NCBI RefSeq assembly: GCF_000247815.1
Contig: NC_021700.1
Coordinates: forward strand, 21,716,746-21,780,745
Source: Ficedula albicollis
Lineage: Eukaryota > Chordata > Aves > Passeriformes > Muscicapidae
DNA length: 64,000 nucleotides
Reading direction: 5' to 3'
The notes beneath the pieces are model-generated. The model made no database searches. It saw only the letters and a program-made list of their open reading frames with translations, and was not told the origin of the DNA. Both the position numbers and the translations under genes were made by a program. Each line of letters starts with the position of its first letter. Within the stretch, counting starts at the first letter, position 1. Below, one piece after another: positions 28,059 through 41,063 of the stretch.

Positions 28059-30224
28059 CTCTCCCTCTCCCTCTCCCTCTCCCTCTCCCTCTCCCTCTCC
28101 CTCTCCCTCTCCCTCTCCCTCTCCCTCTCCCTCTCCCTCTCCCTCTCCCTCTCCCTCTCCCTCTCCCTCTCCCTCTCCCTCTCCCTCTCCCTCTCCCTCT
28201 CCCTCTCCCTCTCCCTCTCCCTCTCCCTCTCCCTCTCCCTCTCCCTCTCCCTCTCCCTCTCCCTCTCCCTCTCCCTCTCCCTCTCCCTCTCCCTCTCCCT
28301 CTCCCTCTCCCTCTCCCTCTCCCTCTCCCTCTCCCTCTCCCTCTCCCTCTCCCTCTCCCTCTCCCTCTCCCTCTCCCTCTCCCTCTCCCTCTCCCTCTCC
28401 CTCTCCCTCTCCCTCTCCCTCTCCCTCTCCCTCTCCCTCTCCCTCTCCCTCTCCCTCTCCCTCTCCCTCTCCCTCTCCCTCTCCCTCTCCCTCTCCCTCT
28501 CCCTCTCCCTCTCCCTCTCCCTCTCCCTCTCCCTCTCCCTCTCCCTCTCCCTCTCCCTCTCCCTCTCCCTCTCCCTCTCCCTCTCCCTCTCCCTCTCCCT
28601 CTCCCTCTCCCTCTCCCTCTCCCTCTCCCTCTCCCTCTCCCTCTCCCTCTCCCTCTCCCTCTCCCTCTCCCTCTCCCTCTCCCTCTCCCTCTCCCTCTCC
28701 CTCTCCCTCTCCCTCTCCCTCTCCCTCTCCCTCTCCCTCTCCCTCTCCCTCTCCCTCTCCCTCTCCCTCTCCCTCTCCCTCTCCCTCTCCCTCTCCCTCT
28801 CCCTCTCCCTCTCCCTCTCCCTCTCCCTCTCCCTCTCCCTCTCCCTCTCCCTCTCCCTCTCCCTCTCCCTCTCCCTCTCCCTCTCCCTCTCCCTCTCCCT
28901 CTCCCTCTCCCTCTCCCTCTCCCTCTCCCTCTCCCTCTCCCTCTCCCTCTCCCTCTCCCTCTCCCTCTCCCTCTCCCTCTCCCTCTCCCTCTCCCTCTCC
29001 CTCTCCCTCTCCCTCTCCCTCTCCCTCTCCCTCTCCCTCTCCCTCTCCCTCTCCCTCTCCCTCTCCCTCTCCCTCTCCCTCTCCCTCTCCCTCTCCCTCT
29101 CCCTCTCCCTCTCCCTCTCCCTCTCCCTCTCCCTCTCCCTCTCCCTCTCCCTCTCCCTCTCCCTCTCCCTCTCCCTCTCCCTCTCCCTCTCCCTCTCCCT
29201 CTCCCTCTCCCTCTCCCTCTCCCTCTCCCTCTCCCTCTCCCTCTCCCTCTCCCTCTCCCTCTCCCTCTCCCTCTCCCTCTCCCTCTCCCTCTCCCTCTCC
29301 CTCTCCCTCTCCCTCTCCCTCTCCCTCTCCCTCTCCCTCTCCCTCTCCCTCTCCCTCTCCCTCTCCCTCTCCCTCTCCCTCTCCCTCTCCCTCTCCCTCT
29401 CCCTCTCCCTCTCCCTCTCCCTCTCCCTCTCCCTCTCCCTCTCCCTCTCCCTCTCCCTCTCCCTCTCCCTCTCCCTCTCCCTCTCCCTCTCCCTCTCCCT
29501 CTCCCTCTCCCTCTCCCTCTCCCTCTCCCTCTCCCTCTCCCTCTCCCTCTCCCTCTCCCTCTCCCTCTCCCTCTCCCTCTCCCTCTCCCTCTCCCTCTCC
29601 CTCTCCCTCTCCCTCTCCCTCTCCCTCTCCCTCTCCCTCTCCCTCTCCCTCTCCCTCTCCCTCTCCCTCTCCCTCTCCCTCTCCCTCTCCCTCTCCCTCT
29701 CCCTCTCCCTCTCCCTCTCCCTCTCCCTCTCCCTCTCCCTCTCCCTCTCCCTCTCCCTCTCCCTCTCCCTCTCCCTCTCCCTCTCCCTCTCCCTCTCCCT
29801 CTCCCTCTCCCTCTCCCTCTCCCTCTCCCTCTCCCTCTCCCTCTCCCTCTCCCTCTCCCTCTCCCTCTCCCTCTCCCTCTCCCTCTCCCTCTCCCTCTCC
29901 CTCTCCCTCTCCCTCTCCCTCTCCCTCTCCCTCTCCCTCTCCCTCTCCCTCTCCCTCTCCCTCTCCCTCTCCCTCTCCCTCTCCCTCTCCCTCTCCCTCT
30001 CCCTCTCCCTCTCCCTCTCCCTCTCCCTCTCCCTCTCCCTCTCCCTCTCCCTCTCCCTCTCCCTCTCCCTCTCCCTCTCCCTCTCCCTCTCCCTCTCCCT
30101 CTCCCTCTCCCTCTCCCTCTCCCTCTCCCTCTCCCTCTCCCTCTCCCTCTCCCTCTCCCTCTCCCTCTCCCTCTCCCTCTCCCTCTCCCTCTCCCTCTCC
30201 CTCTCCCTCTCCCTCTCCCTCTCT
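28059..30224 (+). repeat. (CCCTCT)n hexamer satellite, about 361 perfect copies
   Basis: For 2166 bases the sequence repeats CTCCCT/CCCTCT with a six-base period and no interruption that I can see. The opposite strand is GGGAGA/AGAGGG, an all-purine mirror repeat able to form intramolecular triplex (H-DNA) or G-quadruplex. It differs from the vertebrate telomere repeat TTAGGG by two bases per unit, so it is not telomeric as such. The Glu-Arg and Pro-Leu reading frames of more than 700 codons across it are translations of the repeat, not proteins. Confidence 0.97.
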
Positions 30225-30298
30225 TCCCTTCCCTTCCCTTCCCTTCCCTGAAACTTCCCTGAAACTTCCCTGAAACTTCCCTTCCCTTCCCTTCCCTT
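30225..30298 (+). repeat. CCCTT pentamers and CCCTGAAACTT units bordering the hexamer array
   Basis: The hexamer array changes abruptly into about five CCCTT units, then three tandem units of the 11-mer CCCTGAAACTT, then four more CCCTT units ending at CCCTTGTTG. The nested structure suggests that the hexamer grew out of an older pyrimidine-rich minisatellite by repeated slippage. Confidence 0.9.
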
Positions 30299-33200
30299 GT
30301 TGTTGGTCATGGGTCTTGCAGCAAGAGGGTGAGAAGCAGGGGGCATTGCACTGTGAACAAGTGAAATGTAGGGCTACCTGGGAGACAAAAGTACTTTAAA
30401 ATCCTGTTGTGCTTCTCCTTCTCAACTTGCAGGAATTTGACAAGTTTACTCTGTCGATGAGTAGAAAGAGTAGATTCCTATAAGAGGATAAAGGCAATGT
30501 GTACCTGTGCTGAGAGTACCCTGCATACTCAGTAAGGTACCTGGAGCTGGGGGCTCCAAATATTCCCCTTTGCTGTGCCCTAATAGCATCCTCAGTCATC
30601 TCCAGAAGTTATGACACAGAAGTTATGACACTTGTCACAAGGACTATTATTTTTTAAGACCAGGTGTGCAAAAATCAGAAAAATAAGAAAAATCAGTTCT
30701 GACTTAATCTAAAAAGCCACTTGCTGTGGGAATTGATAAGCTATATTGAGCAGCGATGAGTTTGCTGTTTTTGTCAAAGGTAACAGGGTCCAACAGGGGA
30801 GGTAAGGCTTTCTTAGTAGTGAGTCTTTTTGCTTGGAATAGCTGGTCTCCTAGCATATACATTCCTCTGGCATTCATATACTTCCCTCTGGCTATTTAAG
30901 AAGAAGATCAATAGTTCTTACAAATGCTTCATCTTTTTTTACTTCAAAATATAGTTTAAAAGTAGTTACAGTTAGCTGGACTGTATCTCCTTTCATCTGG
31001 GTAATGGCATTTAAATATTTATATCATTCCTGCTTTGGAATCCTATCAATACAATGTTAACAAAAAAACAGAATACAAAAAATGCAAATAAAAGGAACTT
31101 GATTTATTCTGTTTCTAACAAAACTGATGGTCAAATTCTTAGTCATCAGACCACTTAATATCATTGCAAAAACTGAAATGAATGCCTGTCACTTCAACAC
31201 AGAGGTAATGTGTTCTCTCTAATAATATCTAGCTACTGGAACCTTGCAATATTGCCTATAAAAACTTTCATGATGCAAAAAGAAAAGCAGAATATATTCT
31301 TAGTGATGTCTTGGGTGAATTAAAATAAAATCAATTTCAGTGCATCAATGTATATAATCCATTTCCTTCTAAAGGCTTATCCAAAGACTTTTAGCCTGAA
31401 TAAGCCTAGGAAGGCCAGGCTGTCACACACTCTAGTAACTGAATTGCAGCAGGGGCTCGAGATCCTATTTTCAGGAGAAAAACGGCCTGACTAAAAGGAT
31501 AATTACTATGCTAAATATTACTATTCTTACTGCTCTCTGCCAACAGATCTTTGTTCAAAATGATTGGTGTGCAAAAGGTGTCTGCATATGAGAATACAGA
31601 GCTGAAAAATTGGTGATAGATAGGTTTCATGTTCAGTATGTAGTGTGAAAAGACACTAAAATATTGCAAATTGAAATGCTTACCTAACACTCTGTCTTTC
31701 ACATTACAAAGAGCCATAGTACATTAGTCAGCTTTGCAGGGAATTACAAACGGTTTAAAAGTTACACAATTCATTAGTACATAATAAGGTTTAAAAGTCA
31801 AAATAGAAATACTTTTTTTCTTCCCATTTTACTATGAGCTGCCTACATGGACAGTTTTCCTTCCCAAAATTTCCAGTTGATTTTCTTTAAGGTTAAATAT
31901 TTTCCCCACATTTATATGTGTGCTAGAAGGAGCCCTCCTGTGCAATTCAAAGAATTTTTAGCCTTGCTATTGCTTTGTTATGACTCAGCTGAGATGGATG
32001 AAAAGTAAGCTAGAATTACTTGTGATGATAGTTAAAGCTCGGCCTGAGGAGAAGTCAGTGATCACTGACAAGTCAGGCATACACAGCTGTAGATGTCTAG
32101 TTCATTTGCCCAGGATCATTAAGTCTCACGATGTCTGTGAACAGTCAGCAGGTGTGATATGTGGAGTACCTGTCCTAGCACAGAAGAGTGTATTCAACTA
32201 AACTCTGGTTCTGACATTCAGCTAAGGTGGGCATCACTGCAGGGGCAGCAGAACCTACATCCTTGGAAAAGAAAATGAGTCTGATCCTCACAAGTGCCTT
32301 TAAATCCAAGATTGTCTGGAGCCACACAGCCATTTAGTTATCAAGCCCCATATGACACATATTTTATTTATTGTAGCAATATGTTAATATTTCTATTATT
32401 TAGTGAAGCTCATCTGTAACTAGGCATGTCTCCATAATAAAAACCCTCCTGCAATATGTTATTAACAATTAGAAACAAGCCTTCCAATATGTTGTAGGCA
32501 ACCTTTATCTACCTGGTGCTTCACGCTTTTGAAAATAACAGCTGAAATGTGGATTAAATCATGCCAAAAATGACCCATGCAATTATTAGAGAACTATTTA
32601 TGATACTGGTGAGAAAATGGTCACTGAATACTACAACCCTCATTTTGGGTAAGTTTGTTCTAGGAGAAGAAAAAGCCTGTATGCCTACCCAGTCTTTTCA
32701 TGCCTTTCTCTCTACTACACTGCCAGAAATATTACCAACCAAATTCTGGCTGCTTAGGCTTCATAATGAGACACAAGTGCAAGGCACAGTTAGATTCCTG
32801 ATGTTTGTCTTGTGCCAAAACAGTTCTAAGAAACAAACATTTGGCTAAGAAGTAGAGGAGTCACATTTTGGCCTGTTGATTCCAGGGTCAAAAGAACCTT
32901 CTGCTGCTCTATGCTTTCTTTTCTGTATTTTCTCCAAAGGCATATAGTGTTAAGAACTACCTCTTGCAGCTGACCAGGAACTTGATTTCCATAGTTTTGT
33001 TGAGGTTGATGACTACTGATCTGTGGACTTGGTAAATAAAAAAAGTCAGGTTACAGTTATTTTTGAAAAAGAAAAATTTACAAAACTTTCAATAAGTTGA
33101 GTCTGATAAGCAGCAATGACTCTGCCTTAAATTGCTGTGGGCTGAGTAATTTGTCTTTGATAATTTAGAGCTTCTGTGACACTTTTCTTCCTTCTTTGCC

Positions 33201-36200
33201 TAATGTTTCATTTGGGCAACATGCTTCATCAATGTTTACTGATGTTTATGGTCTAATGCATACTGACAGCAGGTGCAGAAAAAGTAAATCCCCATCTGCA
33301 TAAAAATCTTGCTGACATTCAGAAGCATGCTGTTTCACTGTAATTTTCATAGACAGGTGATTTTTCATGGTACCTCCAGAAGGTTCCTCCCACCTCCCTG
33401 CTGTTACCTCTATTTTCCTACCTGCTGCTACCACCAGTTATGGCTTTGTTTGTAGCCCTGCATGAGGCGCCATTTTAAAGCATATCTATTTGTTTTGTTT
33501 GATGGACTCTCCTTCGGATTCAGTCCAGATATGTGTTTATGTTTCATGGCTTGCCTCATGACTTTGGATGTTCTGGCAAACAAGAGGCCTCCTTTGGAAT
33601 CCTATTGCCCTTTGCTGGCACGAGGGGATGTCGTAACGAAGGCTTTAAAACAGGGGTGGAGATCCTGCATCCTGGGCATGAGGCACTGTGACTGGTTCAT
33701 CTTGTTTCTGGCATGATATGGTGATGGGTGTCAGGTTTTGATGAGTTTTTTTACTTTAATTTTTTTATTACTATTGCATAGCAGTATATTAATGTGATAT
33801 GCTTAGGCAAACTTCTCTATGCTAAAAGCTTTTGTTCTAAAATTTGCATATGTGGTTTGAAGTTAAGGAACAAGCAAAAATCATAACAACTTGTTTCTAA
33901 AAATGAAGATGTTGATTATTTCACTGGATCAACATTAGTCTCCTGTCCTTTTTAACATACCTTGAGGAGGCTTCCTTTTCTTGCTTTGCCCTCCTTATTC
34001 TCTGAGGAAACAGAAAATTGAATTGTTTATATGTGAAAATTTATGATCAGCAACTGGAATGTGTCTTATTCCTCCTGGTAAATTATTTTGAATAATATGT
34101 GTAAGTGTTCTTGGAGGATATCCAGGATCTAAGTGACATTATACAAGTAAATAATTTCCCCTCAAAAATTTTAACTTAAAGGGTAAAGAAAAAAGAAAAC
34201 AAGAGACCAGTCTTACTGACTGTAATAAACAACTGCAGGAATCATAAAAAGAAAACCTGATTCCTAGCCAGGTAAAATACACTGGACAATGTTATCACTT
34301 AGTAGACTATTTCTTAAAGTGAAGTACCAGGGATGAAATATAAAAAATGGCTTAACAGGAAAGTTACACAGGGTCATACTTACAGATTTAGCAAACAAAG
34401 TAATGTGATAGTAAACCAACCAGATGACATACAAAGAAAGATTTCTATATAGAGTAGGAAAGCTTCAAAATCCATTTAAAAAAAATGAAATTTAGACACC
34501 CCCCCAAAATACAAAACAAACACAATAAAAAAAGGTACATTTCAAACATTAGAAAGAATATGAGAAAGAACAATTCTGTTCAATTTTTTTTTCATTTTAT
34601 TTTTTTTTATTTGCTGGTTTGTCTGTTTTTGTTTAGTTGTCTGAAGGGCTAGGGAGGCTTTTATGATATAAATGTATATTTCCATATACAGTTGCTAAAA
34701 TTTTAAGCTATTTTATCTGATTTTCAGGTGAAAAACACAGGAAAAATTAGGTAAGTTCAGTTTCTGGTTTAAATACATAAAATGAAAATCAGAAAATAAT
34801 TAAACCAAACCACGTGAGAATAATCTCAAAGCAAGCTGAGGCTAAACCAATAGTAACTCAGGCTCAGCTGTGCCTATACAACAAAGGCGAAATACAATAC
34901 AGCAGGGAAAAGCTGTGGGAAGAAATGCATTGGAACATTATCCATTATCCATTATAGTATGCTAGAGAAAAATGAGACCCTGTGCTACTACGTTTCTCAG
35001 AAACGCTTTGGGTAGAAATCAGCAACTAGCAAAAGCAAATGCTTTGCTGTCATCATTCTGCAACTATTTAAAACACACTGGTAGCTAGAAGATGGCCCTG
35101 AAAAATGTGGGATTGAATGGCAGCTGTAGCTGAGGCTTGCCTTGTAAATTAAGTCTTTGTCAAGACTTCAGTTAAAGGAAAGGAAAGGTTATATTGCTAA
35201 GCAAGCTGGAAAGAAGATATTGAATAGCTGGAATTCTTTACATGTTAAAGAGATTTGTCTCAGAGCACTCATAAAATACAGGAGGTGATACATAGAAATT
35301 AAAGTAAATGTGAATATAAAGTATTTTAAATGCCTTTGCAGTAGTAGCCAGAAAAACATGCCATTCTAGAAAGAGGAAAAGAGCCTAGAGAGACTGAAGA
35401 CAATCACTGTGTCAAAATTAAATATTGATGTATGACTAAAAAGTAAATATTAGGTAAGATAAAAGGTGAAAGAAATTGACAAGAAAAAATTACAGTTAAT
35501 AATTGATTAGTCTGCTGATTATACCTCAAAATGTGGGGGACCTTCTGACAGCAAAATAAACAAGAGTTTTTGTTTCACTATAGATTTTGGAGTCTTAGCC
35601 AAGGAGTTGAAATCCAGAATTTGTCTCAAATAATATTAGTCTAAGAATTCTACACAAGGTTTCATTTTTCTTATTTAACTTGCAGGGTAATGAAGTAACT
35701 TTTTTATAATGAAAGCTTATTCTGTTCTAAACATAAGGCTTATAAAATCTCACTAATTATATGACACAGATTAGAATTTCCTGACTTCATTTACCACCAT
35801 CAAGTTAATTGTATATATAAAAATCTGAAAAGAAAATAGAAAATTGAGAAATTCAATGTAATTCCCCCCCCCCTTCAGCTGTTTTTAACTCAAGTAAATG
35901 TTAAGGCAGACATTCTTGCACAACTGAAGACATTACCTACAACTGATATATCTAAATATCTAGCCTAAATATTTCATAATTGGAATTTCTCTCAACATTT
36001 ATTATTACCCTTGTTAATTTCTGCTTTTATCTTCACAATCAATATTGATGTTAAACTTCTTTTGGTCCCATTCTCATTACTCTGGGATCATAAAATATTA
36101 TGTTTGTGACATAAATGGATTTTTCTTCAGCAATCAACTGTGGTGTCATAAGGCAAAAATATTATAATTTAGAATAAAGAGTAAATTATAGAAAAATTAA

Positions 36201-36874
36201 AATTCAGGTTCCCCAAATAACATAACCCAAGAATGCTACTCAAAACATTATTTTTTTTAAACTATTTTTTGTTTATTTAAAACTATTTTGAGATATTTTT
36301 GTCTTTCCAAGTAATTTCCATTAAATTAAGTGTCAATACTGGTGGCATATTATTCAACAAAGTCATTTGAGGAAAAATGTGGCACAGCAGTGGGGGAGCA
36401 AATATGAGAAAGAACTTCTGTTAAGCTGTTTGTAACTAAAAGCAAAAATATATTAGTACAGATGAAGGACTGTTATTTTGTTGTTTGATTCTTACCAGGC
36501 AAAAGGTCTGATGGAGTCAATGTGTTGGCAGAAGATACCCACTAAAATTCTCACAAGACAGTGACGTGTAAGAAACTCTGGTGTAGCTCTTGTTGAAATT
36601 TCATGCTTACAAGGGCATGCCTCTAAATGTGAACTGAAAGTAGGTGCCCTTCGTTGTGGTATACGGCAGCCTGCACCTTCACCTCCTTTTGCAACCTCTT
36701 CTAATCTTCTGGATTACTCCATGTTTCAGAACACTGGGGATCAACCACACATGCTCCAGCAGATCTAGCTCATCCAGATACTTGCATTTCTTTCAGAGTC
36801 TTGTTACACTCACAACTTTCTATGTTCAAAATATGACAATAAGAAAAGAGGCTATAGAAAACGGGTTTGATTAA
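30299..36874. other. No recognisable gene; AT-rich non-coding DNA
   Basis: No reading frame over about 95 codons and no repeat family that I can name. Small items are a 14-bp duplication AGAAGTTATGACAC at about 30604-30631, a C9 run at 35866, and T/A-rich low complexity near 34580-34630. The final bases TTAA (36871-36874) are the left copy of the target duplication of the adjoining LTR. Confidence 0.5.
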
Positions 36875-37393
36875 TGTGCTGATTTTGGCTGGGATAGGGT
36901 TAACTTTGTTTACAGTGCCTGGTGTGGGGCTGTGTTTTAGACTTGTGCTGAGCACAGGGTTGGTAATATAGAGATGTTTTTATTGTTGCTGGGCAAGGCT
37001 CACACAGAGCCAAGGTGTTTTCTGCTTCTCATACTGCCAGGCTGATGAGGAGACTGAGGGTGCTTGGGAGGCTGGGGGCAGACACAGCCAGGACAGGTGA
37101 CCCCAGCTGACCAAGGGGATATTCCAGACCTTGTGACATCAAGCACAGTATACAGAGTGGGGAGAAGAGAAGGAAAGGGAGATGTTCAGAGTGATGACAT
37201 TCATCTCCCCCATGTTTCTCTGAGGGATGCGGCCCCACTTTCCCGGACATGCTGAACACCTGCCTGTGCATGGGGAGCAGCACATACATTCCTTGTTTTG
37301 CTTTGCTTGCTTGTGCAGCTTTTGCTTTCCTGTCCTTCCAGTTCTCTCCCCAGCCCTACTGATGGGGAAAGTGCCTGGGATTAAATCATGACA
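36875..37393 (+). mobile_element. Solo LTR of an avian endogenous retrovirus, plus strand
   Basis: The element starts TGTGCTGATTTTGGCTGGGA and ends TTAAATCATGACA, giving TG...CA termini 519 bp apart. It is flanked by TTAA on both sides (36871-36874 and 37394-37397), or ATTAA if the terminal A is shared, consistent with a 4-5-bp target duplication. Landmarks follow the same family as the minus-strand LTR at 26.9 kb: GGCTGTGTTTTAGACTTGTG, CAGCTGACCAAGGGGATATT, GCTGAACACCTGCCTGTGCA, TTCCTTGTTTTGCTTTGCTT. No retroviral genes lie beside it, so it is a solo LTR. The short reading frames over it are not coding. Confidence 0.87.
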
Positions 37394-40300
37394 TTAAGTT
37401 AATTTAATAATTTTTCACCTTATTTTCAATCAGTATTGATTTTTATAGGTATAAACTCTGTGTGTCTTGCATTTTATTTGTTTTACCTGTCTGCTCAGTT
37501 GACCTTTAGGCACTATCTATTAAAGGTGCTGAACTCTTGCTCTGTTTTGGTTTCTGAATCTGGATTAAACCAGTTTGAGTAGTTTAGCAGAATCAACATA
37601 CATTGGACTAAAGTCAATGGTCCTGAATGTTTGCTGATAGTGTGGCACTTCCACAATTGTTCCTTTCTGTCTTCATTTCTTGTTGAATAAGCAGCTGAAT
37701 TAATTTGAATGCCACCGTAAACAGTTTTGTTAAAAAAAAAAAAGAAGAAAGACTATCTATTATTTGATTTACAGATTAGGTAACTCTCTCTCCTATGGAG
37801 ACATATAGTCACCTACCAAGACATATTGTCAGAGTGAATGCACAAGATGTGGTTAATTTTGCTGCATGCATTTAATTGCTTCCCACAAAAAAAAGTCATC
37901 ACAATGAGGGGCTGGAACCACCTTTACAAAGGTGTTGCATCATTGGTGGATATCACTGGTTTATTTGTATACATGGAGCAGTGAGGGGGAAGAGGCAGTG
38001 AAGTCAGCTGTGCTGAATTTTGGAATTCATCCTTTTTTTATAATCCCAGCCTGATACTGAAGATGACAGAAGCTACAAAGTCAGAGGAAGTACAACTTTT
38101 TGGAGTCACTGCCTTTTACTTTGGCCTTTCCTTTTTCACCTCCAGATGTGTTTAACATGTATCTGTAGTAACACTACTCTCTAACTGGTAACTTACGCAA
38201 GCTTTGTTTAGGGGTTCCTCACCTGTGTAGAGATAATGACTGCAGTCAGTCCAACCTGTTTGAATTGTATGGATAATACTTATATATGAAAGATTTATAT
38301 TACTGGTATTCTGGTTGTGGCTGCCTATGCGGTTAATTCAGTTTGCCTTATATCTGAGAAAAAAGTATAAATAATTCAGTAAAACCTTTTCTACAGAATT
38401 CAAGATTTTGGCATCAGTACTTTCCTAAACCATTACGTACCTGTTACCAGAATAGAACTGGTATCAGGTAACAGTGATCTATTACCAATTACACATTAGG
38501 TTCAAGTATCACCAAAAGAAACCTTTTGCGTTAAACATGATATACAGCCTTAGCATATCAACTGCTTTTTAAGTTCAAGGCTGACACCTTACATTAATCT
38601 CACTCAGCTTCCAAAGGGCTGTAAATCCTCCTGAGGTGACTTTCAGAGAAGGCCATAGAGAAAATTTAGGCCCCGACTACATCTTATCCTGTAGAAGAGA
38701 AGTAATACACATGCAAGTGCCATCACAGATTTCTACCAGTTCTTGTCACATGGCTCCTGAACTTTCCTGCCATAAGGGTAGACTGGATTTGCTGGTGATC
38801 TCAAGGTGTCTTTAGAGTAGATTGAAGCTGGTAGTTAGGCTAGAGGCACCTTACAGCTACAACAGGTGTGTGTATGTCTGCATGTGTATATGTGATAGAG
38901 CCAATCTGTCAATTTCAGCCTGTTTTGTCAAACTACTATGTAAATATAACACGATCTAAGAAGCTTTCAGTCCAACTTTTTGATGAAAGATGTCAAACAG
39001 ACTAGGCAGGAGCACTGAGATAATTTCTGAGTACAAGAGGGGGGGCCATGTGTTCTTTATTTCAGCATATTGAAATCATAACAGAGACAGATTGTAATGC
39101 CTATGTTAAACAAAATTGTGATCTCCGTTTAGTTCCTTGTGGCCAAAGCTATCAATCAGAGCCAGCACTTCTGTTTGTTATCCCAGAAGTGAAATGGAGA
39201 CCTAAAAGGAAATAACGCTTTGAGAGATTAGAATTAAATAACATTCTTTCATCAGCTTGTGCTATGTTATCTGGATAATAGCTGTGTACTTTTTTAGATA
39301 GAGTAAATCTAATGCAGTTAGAAAACAGTAAATCATTATTTGAAAATGTTGTCAAATAATAAGAATTACATATTTGCCCTTGGTTAGCACCAAAGACGTC
39401 AACATTTGAGAGACAGGTGTTACAATGCCCTGAATCTTTGCCTTACTAAACTCTCCACTGTATCACAGGAGTTTGAAAATGAAAGGCTGAAAAGCCGCTG
39501 GCTAGTCTGGGGGTGAAAGGCAAATACACATTGAAATACTGTGCACTGAAGTGCAATCTGTGTTTCACCAACTGCACTAACCTGTGCTGTGCTGATTTAG
39601 GTGTGTAGCTCTCCCATAGGGTGCATAGTAAAGTACAGCACCTTCTGTAAACACCGCCATGGTGCAAAGGAAACTCAGTAAAAGTAGCCAGTAACTGCCA
39701 GACAATCAGTCATATTTCCAGCCTGTCTCTTCTCCAGCTGTTGAGGTAATAAACAGGAAACTATTGCCATTGAGACCTACAGTCTAAAGCTGCCCTTAAG
39801 AATGCAAGGCTGACTTTCCTCTTTCTAAAGTATTTTTCCTGAAGCATATCTGCTTCTGTCATTCTGGAGAAGCCTCTTGAAATTCTGTCTGCATAAAATA
39901 AAGCTAATGTGTAGGTCACAACTCATGGAAGAAAAAAACCTTGTATGCTAACTCTTGATCTGTGCCTGAAGAATATTTAAAGCAAAATGGCCACTGGAGT
40001 GTCTGAAAATTGCACTTTGTTTGTGTTGGTAGGATGCTTTAAATACTTGCTTCCACCTGGCTGTGGAAGTAGGCTGTCTCTTACTCTGCCTCACTGTACT
40101 CCTGGGTCCAAGCTTGGTTAACAGCACAGTTTCAGCCATGGAGGGGAAGAATGCCCTATTGACAGCAGGCAGGGGGATACACTGGCAGGACACACGCATT
40201 TTTCTCCCATCTGATTGAAGTGGTAACCTTCCTTTCTTGATTCCTGAATGAGTGTTTTAGCCTTCCAGCTGTTTTATCAAAGAACCAGGGAGAGGAAAGG

Positions 40301-41063
40301 TACTGATGCTGCATTTGGAAAGCAATCTGAAATAATTGTATTCTATGGGAGCCTAAGGCTACCTACACATTAAATATACTGAGAAAACATCTATGAAATT
40401 CAGCTTTACAGGACACATAAGCTAAGTTGCAAATTCCAGTAGGGTTCATTTCAGAAGGAACCAACCTGGGTAGAAAGAGTACATCCAAAGAGCAAGATGC
40501 TTTGTTAATCTAAGTTGTTCATCAACTGCCCTATAGCTTGGTGTCAAGTCCCTCCCTACCCCTACCCTGCCCCATCCAGTAATATGTGCTTAAAAGTTGT
40601 TATTCAAAAGCTGCCCGCCAACTCACTCAAGCAGCAAATTCTAAAAAACTGTAATTCAGTGTCAATAATTGCTGTGGGCCATCATGTCTTGCCAAAAACA
40701 AAGATTGCTCTTGCATGCTATGGAACACGGATAATTTGTAAGTTCGAACAATAGATACTACCCACTGCAGGTATAATTCACCCTGCCATGCATAAAGTAA
40801 GCATGTTCAGTAATTAATGATCACGATTCAAGAATTCAAGTAGACAATGTAACAACTATACATCAATGTTTCATTTCTACTAAAAGATGTATACCAGCAT
40901 TTCCAATGTTCTGTGATTCAACAAGAAAACATTAAGTGCATATTTCAAGATAAAGACCATGTATCAATGCTTCTGGCCCAAATTCTGATTACAGAAGTAT
41001 GCATGTATTATAGATGTGCATCTGGTGGGTAATACTTCATTTTCCACGGTGAATATATTATAT
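37394..41063. other. No recognisable gene
   Basis: Only chance-sized reading frames (up to 83 codons). A 13-base A run lies at 37732 and a degenerate GT-rich patch near 38868-38895. No RNA gene, CpG patch or named repeat is visible. Confidence 0.5.

Noticed and set aside
28059..30224. Interstitial telomere
   Set aside because: The unit is CCCTCT/AGAGGG, not CCCTAA/TTAGGG; no true telomere units are mixed in.
27998..30346. 782-codon Glu-Arg and 738-codon Pro-Leu reading frames
   Set aside because: Pure hexamer translation. A six-base period without stops is open in all frames that lack a stop, so length is no evidence for a gene.
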